A stretch of DNA of 64,000 nucleotides from contig NZ_JWJH01000006.1 of assembly GCF_000949865.1 (NCBI RefSeq), forward strand, positions 1 through 64,000. Reading direction: 5' to 3'. This DNA is from Rhizobium nepotum 39/7 (GTDB lineage: Bacteria; Pseudomonadota; Alphaproteobacteria; Rhizobiales; Rhizobiaceae). The notes beneath the pieces were generated by a model. That model was not told the DNA's origin, searched no databases, and saw nothing but the letters and a program-made list of their open reading frames with translations. Of this stretch, positions 7,191 through 15,841 are shown piece after piece (positions within the stretch are counted from its first letter, which is position 1; every line of letters begins with the position of its first letter). A program made the position numbers and the translations under genes.

Positions 7191-8840
7191 TCAGCGCGTC
7201 AGGCGCTTGTAGCTGACGCGGCCGGGCTTGATGCTTTCCGGGCCGAGGCGGCGGACCTTGTCCTTTTCATAGTCTTCGAAGTTGCCTTCGAACCATTCCA
7301 CATGGCTGTCGCCCTCGAAAGCGAGGATGTGTGTGGCCAGACGGTCGAGGAACATGCGATCGTGGCTGATGATAACGGCGCAGCCAGCGAAGGCTTCCAG
7401 CGCCTCTTCGAGCGCTCCCAGCGTTTCGGTATCGAGGTCGTTGGTCGGTTCGTCGAGCAGCAGAACGTTGCCACCCGCCTTCAGCATCTTGGCGAGGTGC
7501 ACGCGGTTACGCTGGCCACCGGAAAGGTTGCCGACCTTCTGCTGCTGGTCGCCGCCCTTGAAGTTGAAGGCGCCGCAATAAGCGCGGGAGTTCGTTTCGA
7601 ACTTGCCGAGCTTGATGATGTCGTTGCCGCCGGAGATTTCTTCCCAGACGGTTTTATCACCCGCCAGCGTGTCACGGCTCTGGTCGACGTAACCGAGGTG
7701 CACGGTCTCGCCAACGGTAACCGAACCACTATCGGGCTGTTCCTGACCCGTGATCATGCGAAACAGGGTGGTCTTACCCGCGCCGTTCGGACCGATGACC
7801 CCAACGATGCCGCCCGGAGGCAGCTTGAAGGTGAGGTTTTCGATCAGAACCCGATCGCCATAGGACTTGGTGAGGTTTTCCGCCTCGATAACGACGCGGC
7901 CCAGACGCTCGGCGACCGGGATAACGATCTGCGCGTCGCCGGGACGGCGATTTTCAGCCGCTTCCACCAGCTCGTCATAAGCGCGGATACGCGCCTTGGA
8001 CTTCGTCTGGCGAGCCTTGGGGCTGGAAGCGATCCATTCCTGTTCGCGGCTGATCGCCTTCTGGCGCGAGGCGTCTTCGCGGGATTCCTGCTGCATGCGC
8101 TTGGCTTTTGCCTGCAGATAGGCCGAATAGTTGCCTTCGTAAGGAATGCCACGGCCACGGTCGAGTTCGAGAATCCAGCCGGTGACGTTGTCAAGGAAGT
8201 AGCGATCGTGGGTGATCATCATCACGGCGCCGGGATAGTCGCGCAAGTGCTTTTCGAGCCAGGCGATGGTTTCGGCGTCAAGATGGTTGGTCGGTTCGTC
8301 GAGCAACAGCAGGTCGGGCTGCGAAAGCAGCAGCTTGCAAAGCGCCACACGGCGACGCTCACCACCCGAAAGGCCGCCCACGGCGGAGTCGCCGGGCGGG
8401 CAACGCAGGGCGTCCATGGCCATTTCGACCTGATTTTCCAGATCCCAGAGGTTCTGGCTGTCGATAATGTCCTGAAGCTTTGAACCCTCATCCGCCGTTT
8501 CGTCGGAATAGTTCATCATCAGTTCATTGTAGCGATCGATGATCGCCGTCTTGCTCGCCACACCTTCCATGACGTTTTCCATCACGGTCTTGTTTTCGTC
8601 GAGCTTCGGCTCCTGCTCGAGATAACCGAGCGTCGCGCCCTCGGCGAGCCAGGCCTCGCCGGTATATTCCTTGTCGAGACCGGCCATGATCTTCAAGACG
8701 GTGGACTTACCGGCGCCGTTCGGGCCGAGGATACCGATCTTGGCGTCGGGATAGAAGGAGAGATGGACGTTCTCCAAAACCTTCTTCGCGCCATAGGACT
8801 TGTTCAGCCCGGCCATGTGATAGATGAATTGACGTGCCAT
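7191..8840 (-). CDS. ettA: Energy-dependent translational throttle protein EttA (ABC-F ATPase)
   Basis: A ribosome-binding ABC-F protein that gates entry of the 70S initiation complex into elongation according to the ATP/ADP ratio. It has no membrane segment. The protein has 549 residues, against 555 for E. coli EttA, with two ABC domains: Walker A GPNGAGKST at 39-47 and GPNGAGKTT near 350, and signatures GLSGGERRR and NLSGGQRNR. The N-terminus MARQFIYHMAGLNKSYG is characteristic of the family. It is monocistronic between two divergent or convergent neighbours. Confidence 0.95.
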   Translation of the reverse strand: MARQFIYHMAGLNKSYGAKKVLENVHLSFYPDAKIGILGPNGAGKSTVLKIMAGLDKEYTGEAWLAEGATLGYLEQEPKLDENKTVMENVMEGVASKTAIIDRYNELMMNYSDETADEGSKLQDIIDSQNLWDLENQVEMAMDALRCPPGDSAVGGLSGGERRRVALCKLLLSQPDLLLLDEPTNHLDAETIAWLEKHLRDYPGAVMMITHDRYFLDNVTGWILELDRGRGIPYEGNYSAYLQAKAKRMQQESREDASRQKAISREQEWIASSPKARQTKSKARIRAYDELVEAAENRRPGDAQIVIPVAERLGRVVIEAENLTKSYGDRVLIENLTFKLPPGGIVGVIGPNGAGKTTLFRMITGQEQPDSGSVTVGETVHLGYVDQSRDTLAGDKTVWEEISGGNDIIKLGKFETNSRAYCGAFNFKGGDQQQKVGNLSGGQRNRVHLAKMLKAGGNVLLLDEPTNDLDTETLGALEEALEAFAGCAVIISHDRMFLDRLATHILAFEGDSHVEWFEGNFEDYEKDKVRRLGPESIKPGRVSYKRLTR

Positions 8841-8967
8841 TGTAGCGAATGCTCCACATCGGATTTTAAAGAGTACGTATCGGGAAATTTGCCGCTATGT
8901 AGGGTAAATAGGACCTTGGGGCAACCTCTGGCACGATTATGACCCCATGATTATGACAAGGGACACC

Positions 8968-9939
8968 ATGGCGGAGACAGGCGCAATCATGAATGAGACG
9001 ACGGACGACTTGACGTTCAGCCGGATCGAGAGGCTCGACGCCCCGTCCGGCGCATCCATCGCCTTTCGCCACCAGCCCTCGGCCCTTTCCCCTGCGCGCG
9101 GCGTGCTGATGATCTGCCACGGCCTGGTGGAACACGCCGGCCGTTACCGCCGTTTTGCCGACGTCATGGCAAAGCAGGGTTTCGAGGTCTACGCCCACGA
9201 TCATCGCGGCCACGGCCGCACGAAGGCGACGGATGCGCCGATCGGCCGCTTCGCCTGGAAGGACGGCGCGGAAAAGGTCGTCGCGGATGTCATGGCGATG
9301 CGCCGGATGGTCGGTGAAAGGCATCCCGGCCTGCCGGTCATCCTGTTCGGCCATTCCATGGGCGGCCTCGTGGCGCTCAACACCGCCGTCAGCCATCCCG
9401 ACGCCTTCGATGGCCTGTCCATCTGGAATTCCAACCTCAATCCCGGCATCATGGGCCGCGTCGCGCAGGTCGTGCTGCGCCTTGAAAAAATGCTGAAAGG
9501 CTCTGATGTGCCGAGCGCCATCCTGCCGAAAGCGACCTTCCGTGTCTGGAACGCCAGGATGCCGGAAAAGCGCACCCATGCGGACTGGCTGAGCCACGAC
9601 AAGGCAGCGGTCGACGCCTATGTGGAGGATCCGCTCTGCCAGTTCGAGGCCAGCGTCTCCCTGTGGCAGGATGTTTTCGAACTATCCTATCGCGCGCCGA
9701 AGCTGATCGAACGCCTGCCGAAGGCGCTACCGCTTCTTCTCGTCAGCGGCGATCAGGACGCCGCCACCAATGATGGCAAGGAGATCGTCTGGCTTGCCGA
9801 TCGCTTTCGTGAAGCCGGTTTCAGCCATGTCGAACACACGATCTATCGGGGCATGCGGCACGAAACCCTGAACGAAATCGGCTGGCAGGCCGTGGCTGCG
9901 GACTTCGCCGCCTGGTGCGGCCGCGTCGTCGGCGACTGA
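8968..9939 (+). CDS. Alpha/beta hydrolase, lysophospholipase/monoacylglycerol lipase-like
   Basis: Predicted serine hydrolase acting on a lipid ester. From ATG 8968 the protein has 323 residues. It shows the oxyanion-hole region MICHGLVEHAGRY, DHRGHGRT, the nucleophile elbow GHSMGG at about 128-133 and a C-terminal His in MRHETLNE. This is the PldB/MGL pattern. ATG codons at 8947 and 8989 are alternatives; 8968 has AAGGG five bases upstream. There is no signal peptide, so it is probably cytoplasmic. The substrate cannot be fixed from sequence. Confidence 0.82.
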   Translation: MAETGAIMNETTDDLTFSRIERLDAPSGASIAFRHQPSALSPARGVLMICHGLVEHAGRYRRFADVMAKQGFEVYAHDHRGHGRTKATDAPIGRFAWKDGAEKVVADVMAMRRMVGERHPGLPVILFGHSMGGLVALNTAVSHPDAFDGLSIWNSNLNPGIMGRVAQVVLRLEKMLKGSDVPSAILPKATFRVWNARMPEKRTHADWLSHDKAAVDAYVEDPLCQFEASVSLWQDVFELSYRAPKLIERLPKALPLLLVSGDQDAATNDGKEIVWLADRFREAGFSHVEHTIYRGMRHETLNEIGWQAVAADFAAWCGRVVGD

Positions 9940-10038
9940 CGGGCCTTTGCCGAAACGGAATAAGTCCATGAGATAAAATCACATGCGGCCATGCGGGGAG
10001 ACGTCTATAACCGGCAAGCAGAAAACACCGGGGGACAG

Positions 10039-11241
10039 ATGACCGAAATGCCGAACAGGAAACCGCCGCTCTCCGGCATTCGCGTCATTGAACTGGCGCG
10101 TGTTCTGGCCGGTCCCTGGGCGGGACAGATGCTGGCCGATATGGGCGCGGATGTCATCAAGGTCGAAAATCCAGACGGCGGCGACGATACCCGCACATGG
10201 GGACCGCCCTTCGTTGAAAGCGCCGATGGCGAAAACCTCTCCGCCGCCTATTACCACGCCACCAATCGCGGCAAACGCTCCATCGTCGCCGATCTCAAGA
10301 CGGAGGAAGGCTGCGCGCTGGTGCGGCGTCTCGTGCGCACCGCCGATGTCGTCATCGAGAATTTCAAGCGCGGTGGGCTCGCCAAATACGGCCTCGATTA
10401 TGAGAGCCTGAAGGTTCTCAATCCGAAGCTGATCTATTGCTCCATCACCGGCTTCGGCCAGACCGGGCCCTATGCCGATTTCGCCGGATACGACTATATC
10501 GTGCAGGGCATGTCCGGTTTCATGTCCATCACCGGCGAACCGGACGGCCAGCCGATGAAGGCGGGTGTTGCGGTTGCCGATATCTTCACCGGCATCTATT
10601 CCGTCACCGCCATTCAGGCCGCACTGATCCACGCCATGCGATCAGGCGAAGGCCAGCAGATCGATATGGCGCTTCTCGATGTGCAATCGGCCGTGCTCGC
10701 CAACCAGAATATGAATTACCTGATTTCCGGAAATGCCCCCGTCAGGCTCGGCAATGCCCATCCGAATATCTCGCCCTACGAAGTGATGCCGACAGAAGAC
10801 GGTTTCCTCATCCTTGCGGTCGGCAATGACGGCCAGTTCCGCCGTCTCTGCAAGATCCTCGGCATCGAGGCGACCGCCAATGACGAACGTTTCGCCACCA
10901 ACAAAGCGCGCGTGGCGCACAAGGCCGAGGTGCAGCGGATCGTTTCCACCGAAACGCTGAAATGGCAAAAACGCGATCTCCTGACCGCCTGCGAACAGAA
11001 TGCCGTGCCGGCCGGGCCGATCAATTCCATTGAAGACATGTTCGCCGATCCGCAAATTCAGGCGCGGGCCTTACGCGTCGATCTTGAAGCGGCAGACGGC
11101 ACCGTCATTCCCGGCGTCCGCACTCCCATCGTGCTGTCGCAAACCCCGCTGCATTACGAACGCCCCAGTCCGAAACTCGGCGAGCATCAAGCGCAAGTGC
11201 TGGCCGAACTGGAAACCATCGAAAGGACCACGACGCCATGA
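10039..11241 (+). CDS. CaiB/BaiF-family CoA transferase (family III)
   Basis: Family III enzymes move CoA between carboxylic acids. From ATG 10039 (GGGGGACAG upstream) the protein has 400 residues, normal for the family. It has the opening GIRVIELARVLAGPWAG, DMGADVIKVE, NRGKRSI and a candidate catalytic Asp in GVAVADIFTG. The open frame extends back to 9991 without a ribosome site. The stop overlaps the next gene (a ThDP enzyme) by four bases, so both are made together. The pairing recalls formyl-CoA transferase with oxalyl-CoA decarboxylase, but the partner looks closer to acetolactate-synthase-like proteins, so the substrate is open. Confidence 0.88.
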   Translation: MTEMPNRKPPLSGIRVIELARVLAGPWAGQMLADMGADVIKVENPDGGDDTRTWGPPFVESADGENLSAAYYHATNRGKRSIVADLKTEEGCALVRRLVRTADVVIENFKRGGLAKYGLDYESLKVLNPKLIYCSITGFGQTGPYADFAGYDYIVQGMSGFMSITGEPDGQPMKAGVAVADIFTGIYSVTAIQAALIHAMRSGEGQQIDMALLDVQSAVLANQNMNYLISGNAPVRLGNAHPNISPYEVMPTEDGFLILAVGNDGQFRRLCKILGIEATANDERFATNKARVAHKAEVQRIVSTETLKWQKRDLLTACEQNAVPAGPINSIEDMFADPQIQARALRVDLEAADGTVIPGVRTPIVLSQTPLHYERPSPKLGEHQAQVLAELETIERTTTP

Positions 11242-12905
11242 AAGCAACCGGAATGAAAAGAACCGGCGGAGAACTGATCGTCGAAGCGCTGAAAGCCAAT
11301 GGCGTCTCCCGCGTTTCCTGCGTTCCCGGCGAAAGCTATCTGGCCGTGCTGGATGCGCTTTATGAAAGCGGCATCGAGACTGTGGTCTGCCGCCAGGAAG
11401 GTGGCGCCGCAATGATGGCAGACACCTGGGGCCGGCTGACCGGCGAACCCGGCATCTGCATGGTGACGCGCGGACCGGGCGCGACCAACGCCTCGGCTGG
11501 GCTGCATATCGCAAGACAGGATTCCATTCCGATGATCCTGTTCATCGGCCAGGTGCAGCGCGAAGCCCGCGAGCGCGAGGCCTTTCAGGAGGTGGAATAC
11601 CGCCGCGCCTTCACCGAATTCGCAAAATGGGTTGGTGAAATTGACGACGCGCGCCGCATTCCCGAATTCGTCACCCGCGCCTTCGCCGTCGCCACCTCCG
11701 GCCGGCCCGGCCCGGTGGTCCTGACGCTTCCCGAAGACATGCTGGTGGAAGAGGTCGAAGCGCCAGAGGCAAAACCCTATACCCCGGTCGAGGCACATCC
11801 CGGCCCGTCGCAGATCACGGCTTTCTCCAAAATGCTGGGCGAAGCGAAGCGCCCCGTCTTCATCATCGGCGGCACGCGCTGGTCGGAGCAAAGCGTCGCA
11901 GGCTTCAAGGCATTTGCGGAAAAGAACAAACTACCCGTCGGCTGCTCCTTCCGCCGCCAGATGCTGTTCGATCATTTGAGCCCATCTTACGCGGGCGATG
12001 TCGGCATCGGCATCAACCCGGAGCTGACGAAGGAGATCAAGGAATCCGACCTCGTGGTATTGCTCGGCGGGCGTCTTTCCGAAATGCCCTCCTCCGGCTA
12101 CACGCTGCTCGACATTCCCTATCCGTCGCAGAAATTCGTCCACATCTATCCGGAAGCCGAAGAGCTTGGCCGCGTCTATCGTCCCGATCTCGCGATCTGC
12201 GCGTCACCGGATGATTTCGTCGCGGCCCTTTCCTCCGTCACGCTTTCCGACAGCCCCGTTTGGGCGGAACGCACCGCCGCCATGCACGCGGCTTACCTCA
12301 CCTGGTCCACACCGCCGCAAACCGGCCCCGGCGCGGTGCAGATGGGTCCGATCATGGACTGGATCGAAGCAAATGTGCCCGATGATGCGATTTTCACCAA
12401 TGGCGCGGGCAACTACGCAACCTGGGTGCACCGCTTCCACCGCTTCCGCCGCTTCAACACGCAATCGGCACCGACTTCCGGCTCGATGGGTTACGGCCTG
12501 CCGGCGGCTGTCGCCGCCAAGCACCTGTTTCCTGAGCGTGAGGTGATCTGCTTTGCCGGTGATGGCTGTTTCATGATGCATGGACAGGAATTCATCACCG
12601 CCGTGCGTTACGGTCTGCCGATCATCACGGTATTGGTCAATAACGGCACCTACGGCACCATCCGCATGCATCAGGAACGGGAATATCCCGGCCGCGTCAG
12701 CGCCACCGATCTCGTCAATCCCGATTTCGAAGCCTTTGCCAAGGCCTATGGCGGCCACGGTGAAACGGTGGAAAAAACCCAAGACTTCGCCGCCGCCTAT
12801 GAGCGGGCGCGGGCAAGCGGCAAGCCCGCCATCATCGAGGTGAAGCTGGATGCCGAAGCAATTACCCCTACCCGCACGCTGACCCAGATCAGAAACCGGA
12901 GCTGA
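11238..12905 (+). CDS. Thiamine-diphosphate-dependent enzyme, acetolactate-synthase-like
   Basis: A ThDP enzyme of the pyruvate oxidase/IlvB superfamily, 555 residues. The cofactor-activating Glu is in CRQEGGAAMMAD (Glu54). The middle domain has PVFIIGG, and the C-terminal ThDP/Mg site is GDG at 441-443 followed about 25 residues later by VNNGTYG. A regulatory subunit gene (ilvH type) is absent, and the gene is coupled to a CoA transferase, so a biosynthetic acetolactate synthase is unlikely. A decarboxylase or lyase acting on an acyl-CoA or 2-oxoacid is the reasonable guess. Confidence 0.8.
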   Translation: MKATGMKRTGGELIVEALKANGVSRVSCVPGESYLAVLDALYESGIETVVCRQEGGAAMMADTWGRLTGEPGICMVTRGPGATNASAGLHIARQDSIPMILFIGQVQREAREREAFQEVEYRRAFTEFAKWVGEIDDARRIPEFVTRAFAVATSGRPGPVVLTLPEDMLVEEVEAPEAKPYTPVEAHPGPSQITAFSKMLGEAKRPVFIIGGTRWSEQSVAGFKAFAEKNKLPVGCSFRRQMLFDHLSPSYAGDVGIGINPELTKEIKESDLVVLLGGRLSEMPSSGYTLLDIPYPSQKFVHIYPEAEELGRVYRPDLAICASPDDFVAALSSVTLSDSPVWAERTAAMHAAYLTWSTPPQTGPGAVQMGPIMDWIEANVPDDAIFTNGAGNYATWVHRFHRFRRFNTQSAPTSGSMGYGLPAAVAAKHLFPEREVICFAGDGCFMMHGQEFITAVRYGLPIITVLVNNGTYGTIRMHQEREYPGRVSATDLVNPDFEAFAKAYGGHGETVEKTQDFAAAYERARASGKPAIIEVKLDAEAITPTRTLTQIRNRS

Positions 12906-12972
12906 TATTGCTCATGGACATGGCTCCGGCATGGTGTAAATCCTGACTAGAACATACAGGTTAGGAAACGAC

Positions 12973-13737
12973 ATGCCGGATGCAGCCCTTCCCGTCATCA
13001 CCCCACGCGGCGCAAAGATCGAGCCTTCGGCCGGTGCGCCTTTCGAGGCGGTGCGCGTGGCCCGCAATGTCCTACACACATCTCGAACGGCGGCGCTCGC
13101 GACGCTCGATCCGCAAAGCGGCTATCCCTATACGACCGCCACCAATATCGGCATCGAGCCTGATGGTACCCCGTACTTTTTCGCGGCGGGCCTGACACTG
13201 CATGCCCGCAACATGGAAGCCGATCCGCGCATCTCATTGACACTCGCCCCCTTCGGCAAGGGCGACGCGCTGACGTTGCCGCGGCTGACACTGGTGGGCA
13301 AGGCTGAATTGATGGACGCCGATGACGTGTCTCTCGCCAGACGGCGCTACATCGACCGTTATCCCAAGGCGAAACTCTATCTCTCCCTTCCCGACACGAG
13401 GTTTTACCGGCTACGGACGCAAGGCGTGCAGATCAACGGCGGCCCGGCCCGCAACGCCAGCAACATCACCGCCGCCGATCTGCGCACTGACCTTTCCGGC
13501 GCGGAAGAACTGATGGCGGTGGTAGCGGATGAGGTGGCACGCCTCAACGCCATCAAGGGCGAGGCGTCGCGACTGGCCGTTCTCGCCGGTGCCAAAACGG
13601 GGCGCTGGACAATCACCTGCATCGACCCCGATGGCATCGACCTCGCCACAGCCAACGATCTGGCGCGGCTGTGGTTTTCGGAACGAGTGGCGACGTTGGA
13701 GCAGCTTGAGAAGGCACTAGCCCAGCCGTTGAAGTGA
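12973..13737 (+). CDS. HugZ-like pyridoxamine-phosphate-oxidase-fold protein with DUF2470
   Basis: The 254-residue protein has a split-barrel FMN-type domain in about the first 160 residues (SRTAALATLDPQSGYPYTT, then FAAGLTLHARNMEADPRISL). A C-terminal DUF2470 domain follows from about 170. Proteins of this layout include HugZ heme oxygenases and uncharacterised PNPOx-like oxidoreductases. The ribosome site AGGAAACGAC is well placed. No heme or iron genes are nearby, so heme degradation is only one possibility. The phytochrome at 44548 needs biliverdin, but nothing here links the two. Confidence 0.75.
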   Translation: MPDAALPVITPRGAKIEPSAGAPFEAVRVARNVLHTSRTAALATLDPQSGYPYTTATNIGIEPDGTPYFFAAGLTLHARNMEADPRISLTLAPFGKGDALTLPRLTLVGKAELMDADDVSLARRRYIDRYPKAKLYLSLPDTRFYRLRTQGVQINGGPARNASNITAADLRTDLSGAEELMAVVADEVARLNAIKGEASRLAVLAGAKTGRWTITCIDPDGIDLATANDLARLWFSERVATLEQLEKALAQPLK

Positions 13738-13807
13738 AGGGTGCAAGCGATTCAAAATCAAGGAGTATCACTTCTCCTTGTAATTTGTGGGCCGTGTCAT
13801 CGCCCGC

Positions 13808-13920
13808 CGTCACCCCGGACCAGATCCGGGGTCCAGTGCGATCAAGTCCTTGATCGCGTAGGACTCTTTTCACGGTGCAGACGCGCCGTGCTGGATGCCG
13901 GGTCAAGCCCGGCATGACGG
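13808..13920. repeat. Paired palindromic intergenic repeat
   Basis: Two inward-facing units, CGTCACCCCGGACCAGATCC at the left and GGTCAAGCCCGGCATGACGG at the right, each contain their own palindrome and are about 60 bases apart. The ends CGTCA and TGACG are inverted. Related single units occur at 17243-17280 and a near-perfect pair at 59844-59918. Confidence 0.65.
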
Positions 13921-13946
13921 AGCAGAATTTTTAAACCTTGCTCATC

Positions 13947-13983
13947 AAAAAAGGCCGGGCTGCATTCCGCAACCCGGCCTTTT
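13947..13983 (-). terminator. Terminator after the RidA-like gene
   Basis: Read on the minus strand, AAAAGGCCGGGTT pairs with a second arm ending in GGCCTTTTTT. It lies 20 bases beyond the RidA stop. Confidence 0.75.
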
Positions 13984-14002
13984 CTCACAAATCAACCGTT
14001 GC

Positions 14003-14344
14003 TCAGAGAGCAGCCGTCACGATGAACTCAACCTTGTAGTCCGGGGTCGCAAGTGCTGCTTCGCTGGTGGCGCGGGCCGGCGGGTTTGCCGGGTCGATCC
14101 AGCCTTCCCAGACGGCGTTCATTTCGCCGAAAGTGGACATGTCGGAGAGGTAGATGATCGTCTGCAGGATCTTCGACTTGTCGGAGCCGGCAGCGGCCAG
14201 CAGGCGGTCGACTTCAGCCAGCGCCGACTTGCTCTGTTCGGTCACACCAGTACCTTCGCCAACCTGGCCGGCCAGATAAACGGTGTTGCCGTGAACAACG
14301 GCGCCGCTCATGCGCTTGCCCGGTTCGATACGCTTGATGGTCAT
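14003..14344 (-). CDS. RidA-family protein (enamine/imine deaminase type)
   Basis: The 113-residue protein (ATG 14344, AGGAG upstream) has the RidA landmarks VVHGNTVYLAGQVG near the start and a C-terminal half ending VEFIVTAAL. Family members release ammonia from reactive enamines such as 2-aminoacrylate. The conserved Arg of RidA proper is expected in the ARATSEAALA stretch and is present. It lies 47 bases after a TIGR01244 gene on the same strand, so the two are probably co-transcribed. The open frame extends to 14452, but there is no start with a ribosome site there. Confidence 0.87.
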   Translation of the reverse strand: MTIKRIEPGKRMSGAVVHGNTVYLAGQVGEGTGVTEQSKSALAEVDRLLAAAGSDKSKILQTIIYLSDMSTFGEMNAVWEGWIDPANPPARATSEAALATPDYKVEFIVTAAL

Positions 14345-14391
14345 GGAAAACTCCTGTTGATTGGCATTGCAAAATCGAATGATGCGCGGGA

Positions 14392-14730
14392 TCAGCCGCG
14401 CAGGTGATGGGTCTTTTCGTAGATCGCGGTCGAGCGTGCGCCGGAACGGCAATAGCCGAGCATGGGGCGCTGCAATTCGTCCAGCGCATCCACCATGCCG
14501 GCAACGGCATCGGCGTCGACGCCGTAACGGCCGACCGGCACATGCACGATGGTGAGGCCCAGCTGTTCGGCACGCTCGGCAATATCGGCGAAAAGCGGCT
14601 GGCCCTCTTCTTCGCCGTCCGGGCGGTGGCAGACGATCGACTTGAAGCCGAGCGCCTTGACCTCATCGAGATCGGCAACGCTGATCTGTCCCGTGACCGA
14701 ATATTCGTCGTCTATACGCCTGATATCCAT
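14392..14730 (-). CDS. TIGR01244-family phosphatase-like/sulfur-transferase protein (DUF442)
   Basis: The 112-residue protein starts at ATG 14730 behind GCGGAGGC. It has a dual-specificity-phosphatase-like fold whose active loop is GYCRSGARS, a C-x5-R motif, near the C-terminus. The same domain is fused to the N-terminus of beta-lactamase-like hydrolases (Blh) in Agrobacterium and Rhizobium, where sulfide metabolism has been proposed. Here it stands alone ahead of the RidA-like gene. The actual substrate is unknown. Confidence 0.82.
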   Translation of the reverse strand: MDIRRIDDEYSVTGQISVADLDEVKALGFKSIVCHRPDGEEEGQPLFADIAERAEQLGLTIVHVPVGRYGVDADAVAGMVDALDELQRPMLGYCRSGARSTAIYEKTHHLRG

Positions 14731-14858
14731 GTTATGCCTCCGCTGAAACCGGCGCCTGCGCGCCGCTGGCACGCTCTCGCCACCGTCTGAAATCCGCATC
14801 CGATGTAAGGGCTCAAAACCCTTGCGTCAATGATGCGTGACCTCATTCGGCAGGTCAT

Positions 14859-15716
14859 TCAGAGAATGGAAAAGCGCAAGCCATAGGAGCGGCTTTCGCC
14901 CGGCTCCAGCATATTGAACTCGCCGGCAGCCTCAAGCTCGCTGCGATCCACCCAGCGATGCGAAACCGGCTCGATGCCGAGCACATTGGCCGGGTCCTGC
15001 TGGTTCCGCCACATCTGCAGATAGGGCAACGTCTCCGTTCTGAAGCGCACTTTCAGCGTCTTGCCGCCGATCGCAGCAATCGGACCAAGCGCGAGCGACG
15101 CCCACTCGTCGTTACCTGCGGAAACACAGAATACCGTGCCCGGCTCATCGCCAAAACGCCAGCCGTGGCCGCCGCCATCCAGCATCGCGCCCTCAAGCCG
15201 AACGGCATCGTCAAAGAGACGTGCGCCGACATTCATGTGATACATGAGAAAGACCGGGATCGGTCGCGAACTCGTGTTGATGATCTTGTCATCAAGGCTG
15301 ACCTCGCCGCTTTCGCCGTCGATCCGCCATGTGCGTTCCAGAAGGGCCGTGCCGCCATCGGCAAGTTGGACGGGAACCTCGGCCCGTGCCAGCGCATTTG
15401 CCTCATGAAGCTCGAAGGCCGTTATTTTCGCAGGATGCGCGGAGAACGACCCATGCAACGGATATCGACGCCCGTCACCGTCAATCGGCTCGGGATGGCG
15501 AATATGATCGGGACCGCAGGTGAACAGGAAACCTTCCAGCGAATGGTCGATGCGCGCATCGCCATCGTCGGGAATGGCGCGGCCGGGCGCGATATCGATG
15601 CCATCGACGACACAGGAGCCAATATCGAAGACGGAGGTTTCATCGAGGAAAATGCGTGGCGATCTGCCAGCCTGAAACGAGCGCAAAACAACCTCCCTGT
15701 GGCGATAAAAACGCAT
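14859..15716 (-). CDS. Aldose-epimerase-like protein (DUF4432 type)
   Basis: The 285-residue protein reads as a galactose-mutarotase-like beta-sandwich: the core motif PLHGSFS followed by FLMYHMNVGARLFD in the middle, and GIEPVSHRW near the C-terminus. These correspond to the sugar-binding His and Glu positions of the superfamily. DUF4432 proteins are often near sugar catabolism genes, but none is adjacent here. The start at 15716 has only a weak ribosome site. The substrate is not known. Confidence 0.75.
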   Translation of the reverse strand: MRFYRHREVVLRSFQAGRSPRIFLDETSVFDIGSCVVDGIDIAPGRAIPDDGDARIDHSLEGFLFTCGPDHIRHPEPIDGDGRRYPLHGSFSAHPAKITAFELHEANALARAEVPVQLADGGTALLERTWRIDGESGEVSLDDKIINTSSRPIPVFLMYHMNVGARLFDDAVRLEGAMLDGGGHGWRFGDEPGTVFCVSAGNDEWASLALGPIAAIGGKTLKVRFRTETLPYLQMWRNQQDPANVLGIEPVSHRWVDRSELEAAGEFNMLEPGESRSYGLRFSIL

Positions 15717-15841
15717 GAATCACGGAAACGCTACTAATCGTGACGTAAATTAAGATTGCATTAACCGTGAATTCACCTTTTTCACAATAGGGTCAAGATT
15801 GCGGTGTGTTTATCGGTGAACGAAGTAAGGACAGCAGAATC

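Noticed and set aside
5095-7216. Two long plus-strand frames (335 and 389 codons) opposite metF and its regulator
   Set aside because: They mirror the third-position bias of real genes on the other strand and match nothing.
13808-13920. CRISPR-like spaced repeats
   Set aside because: The units are inverted, not direct, and only two occur; palindromic intergenic elements.
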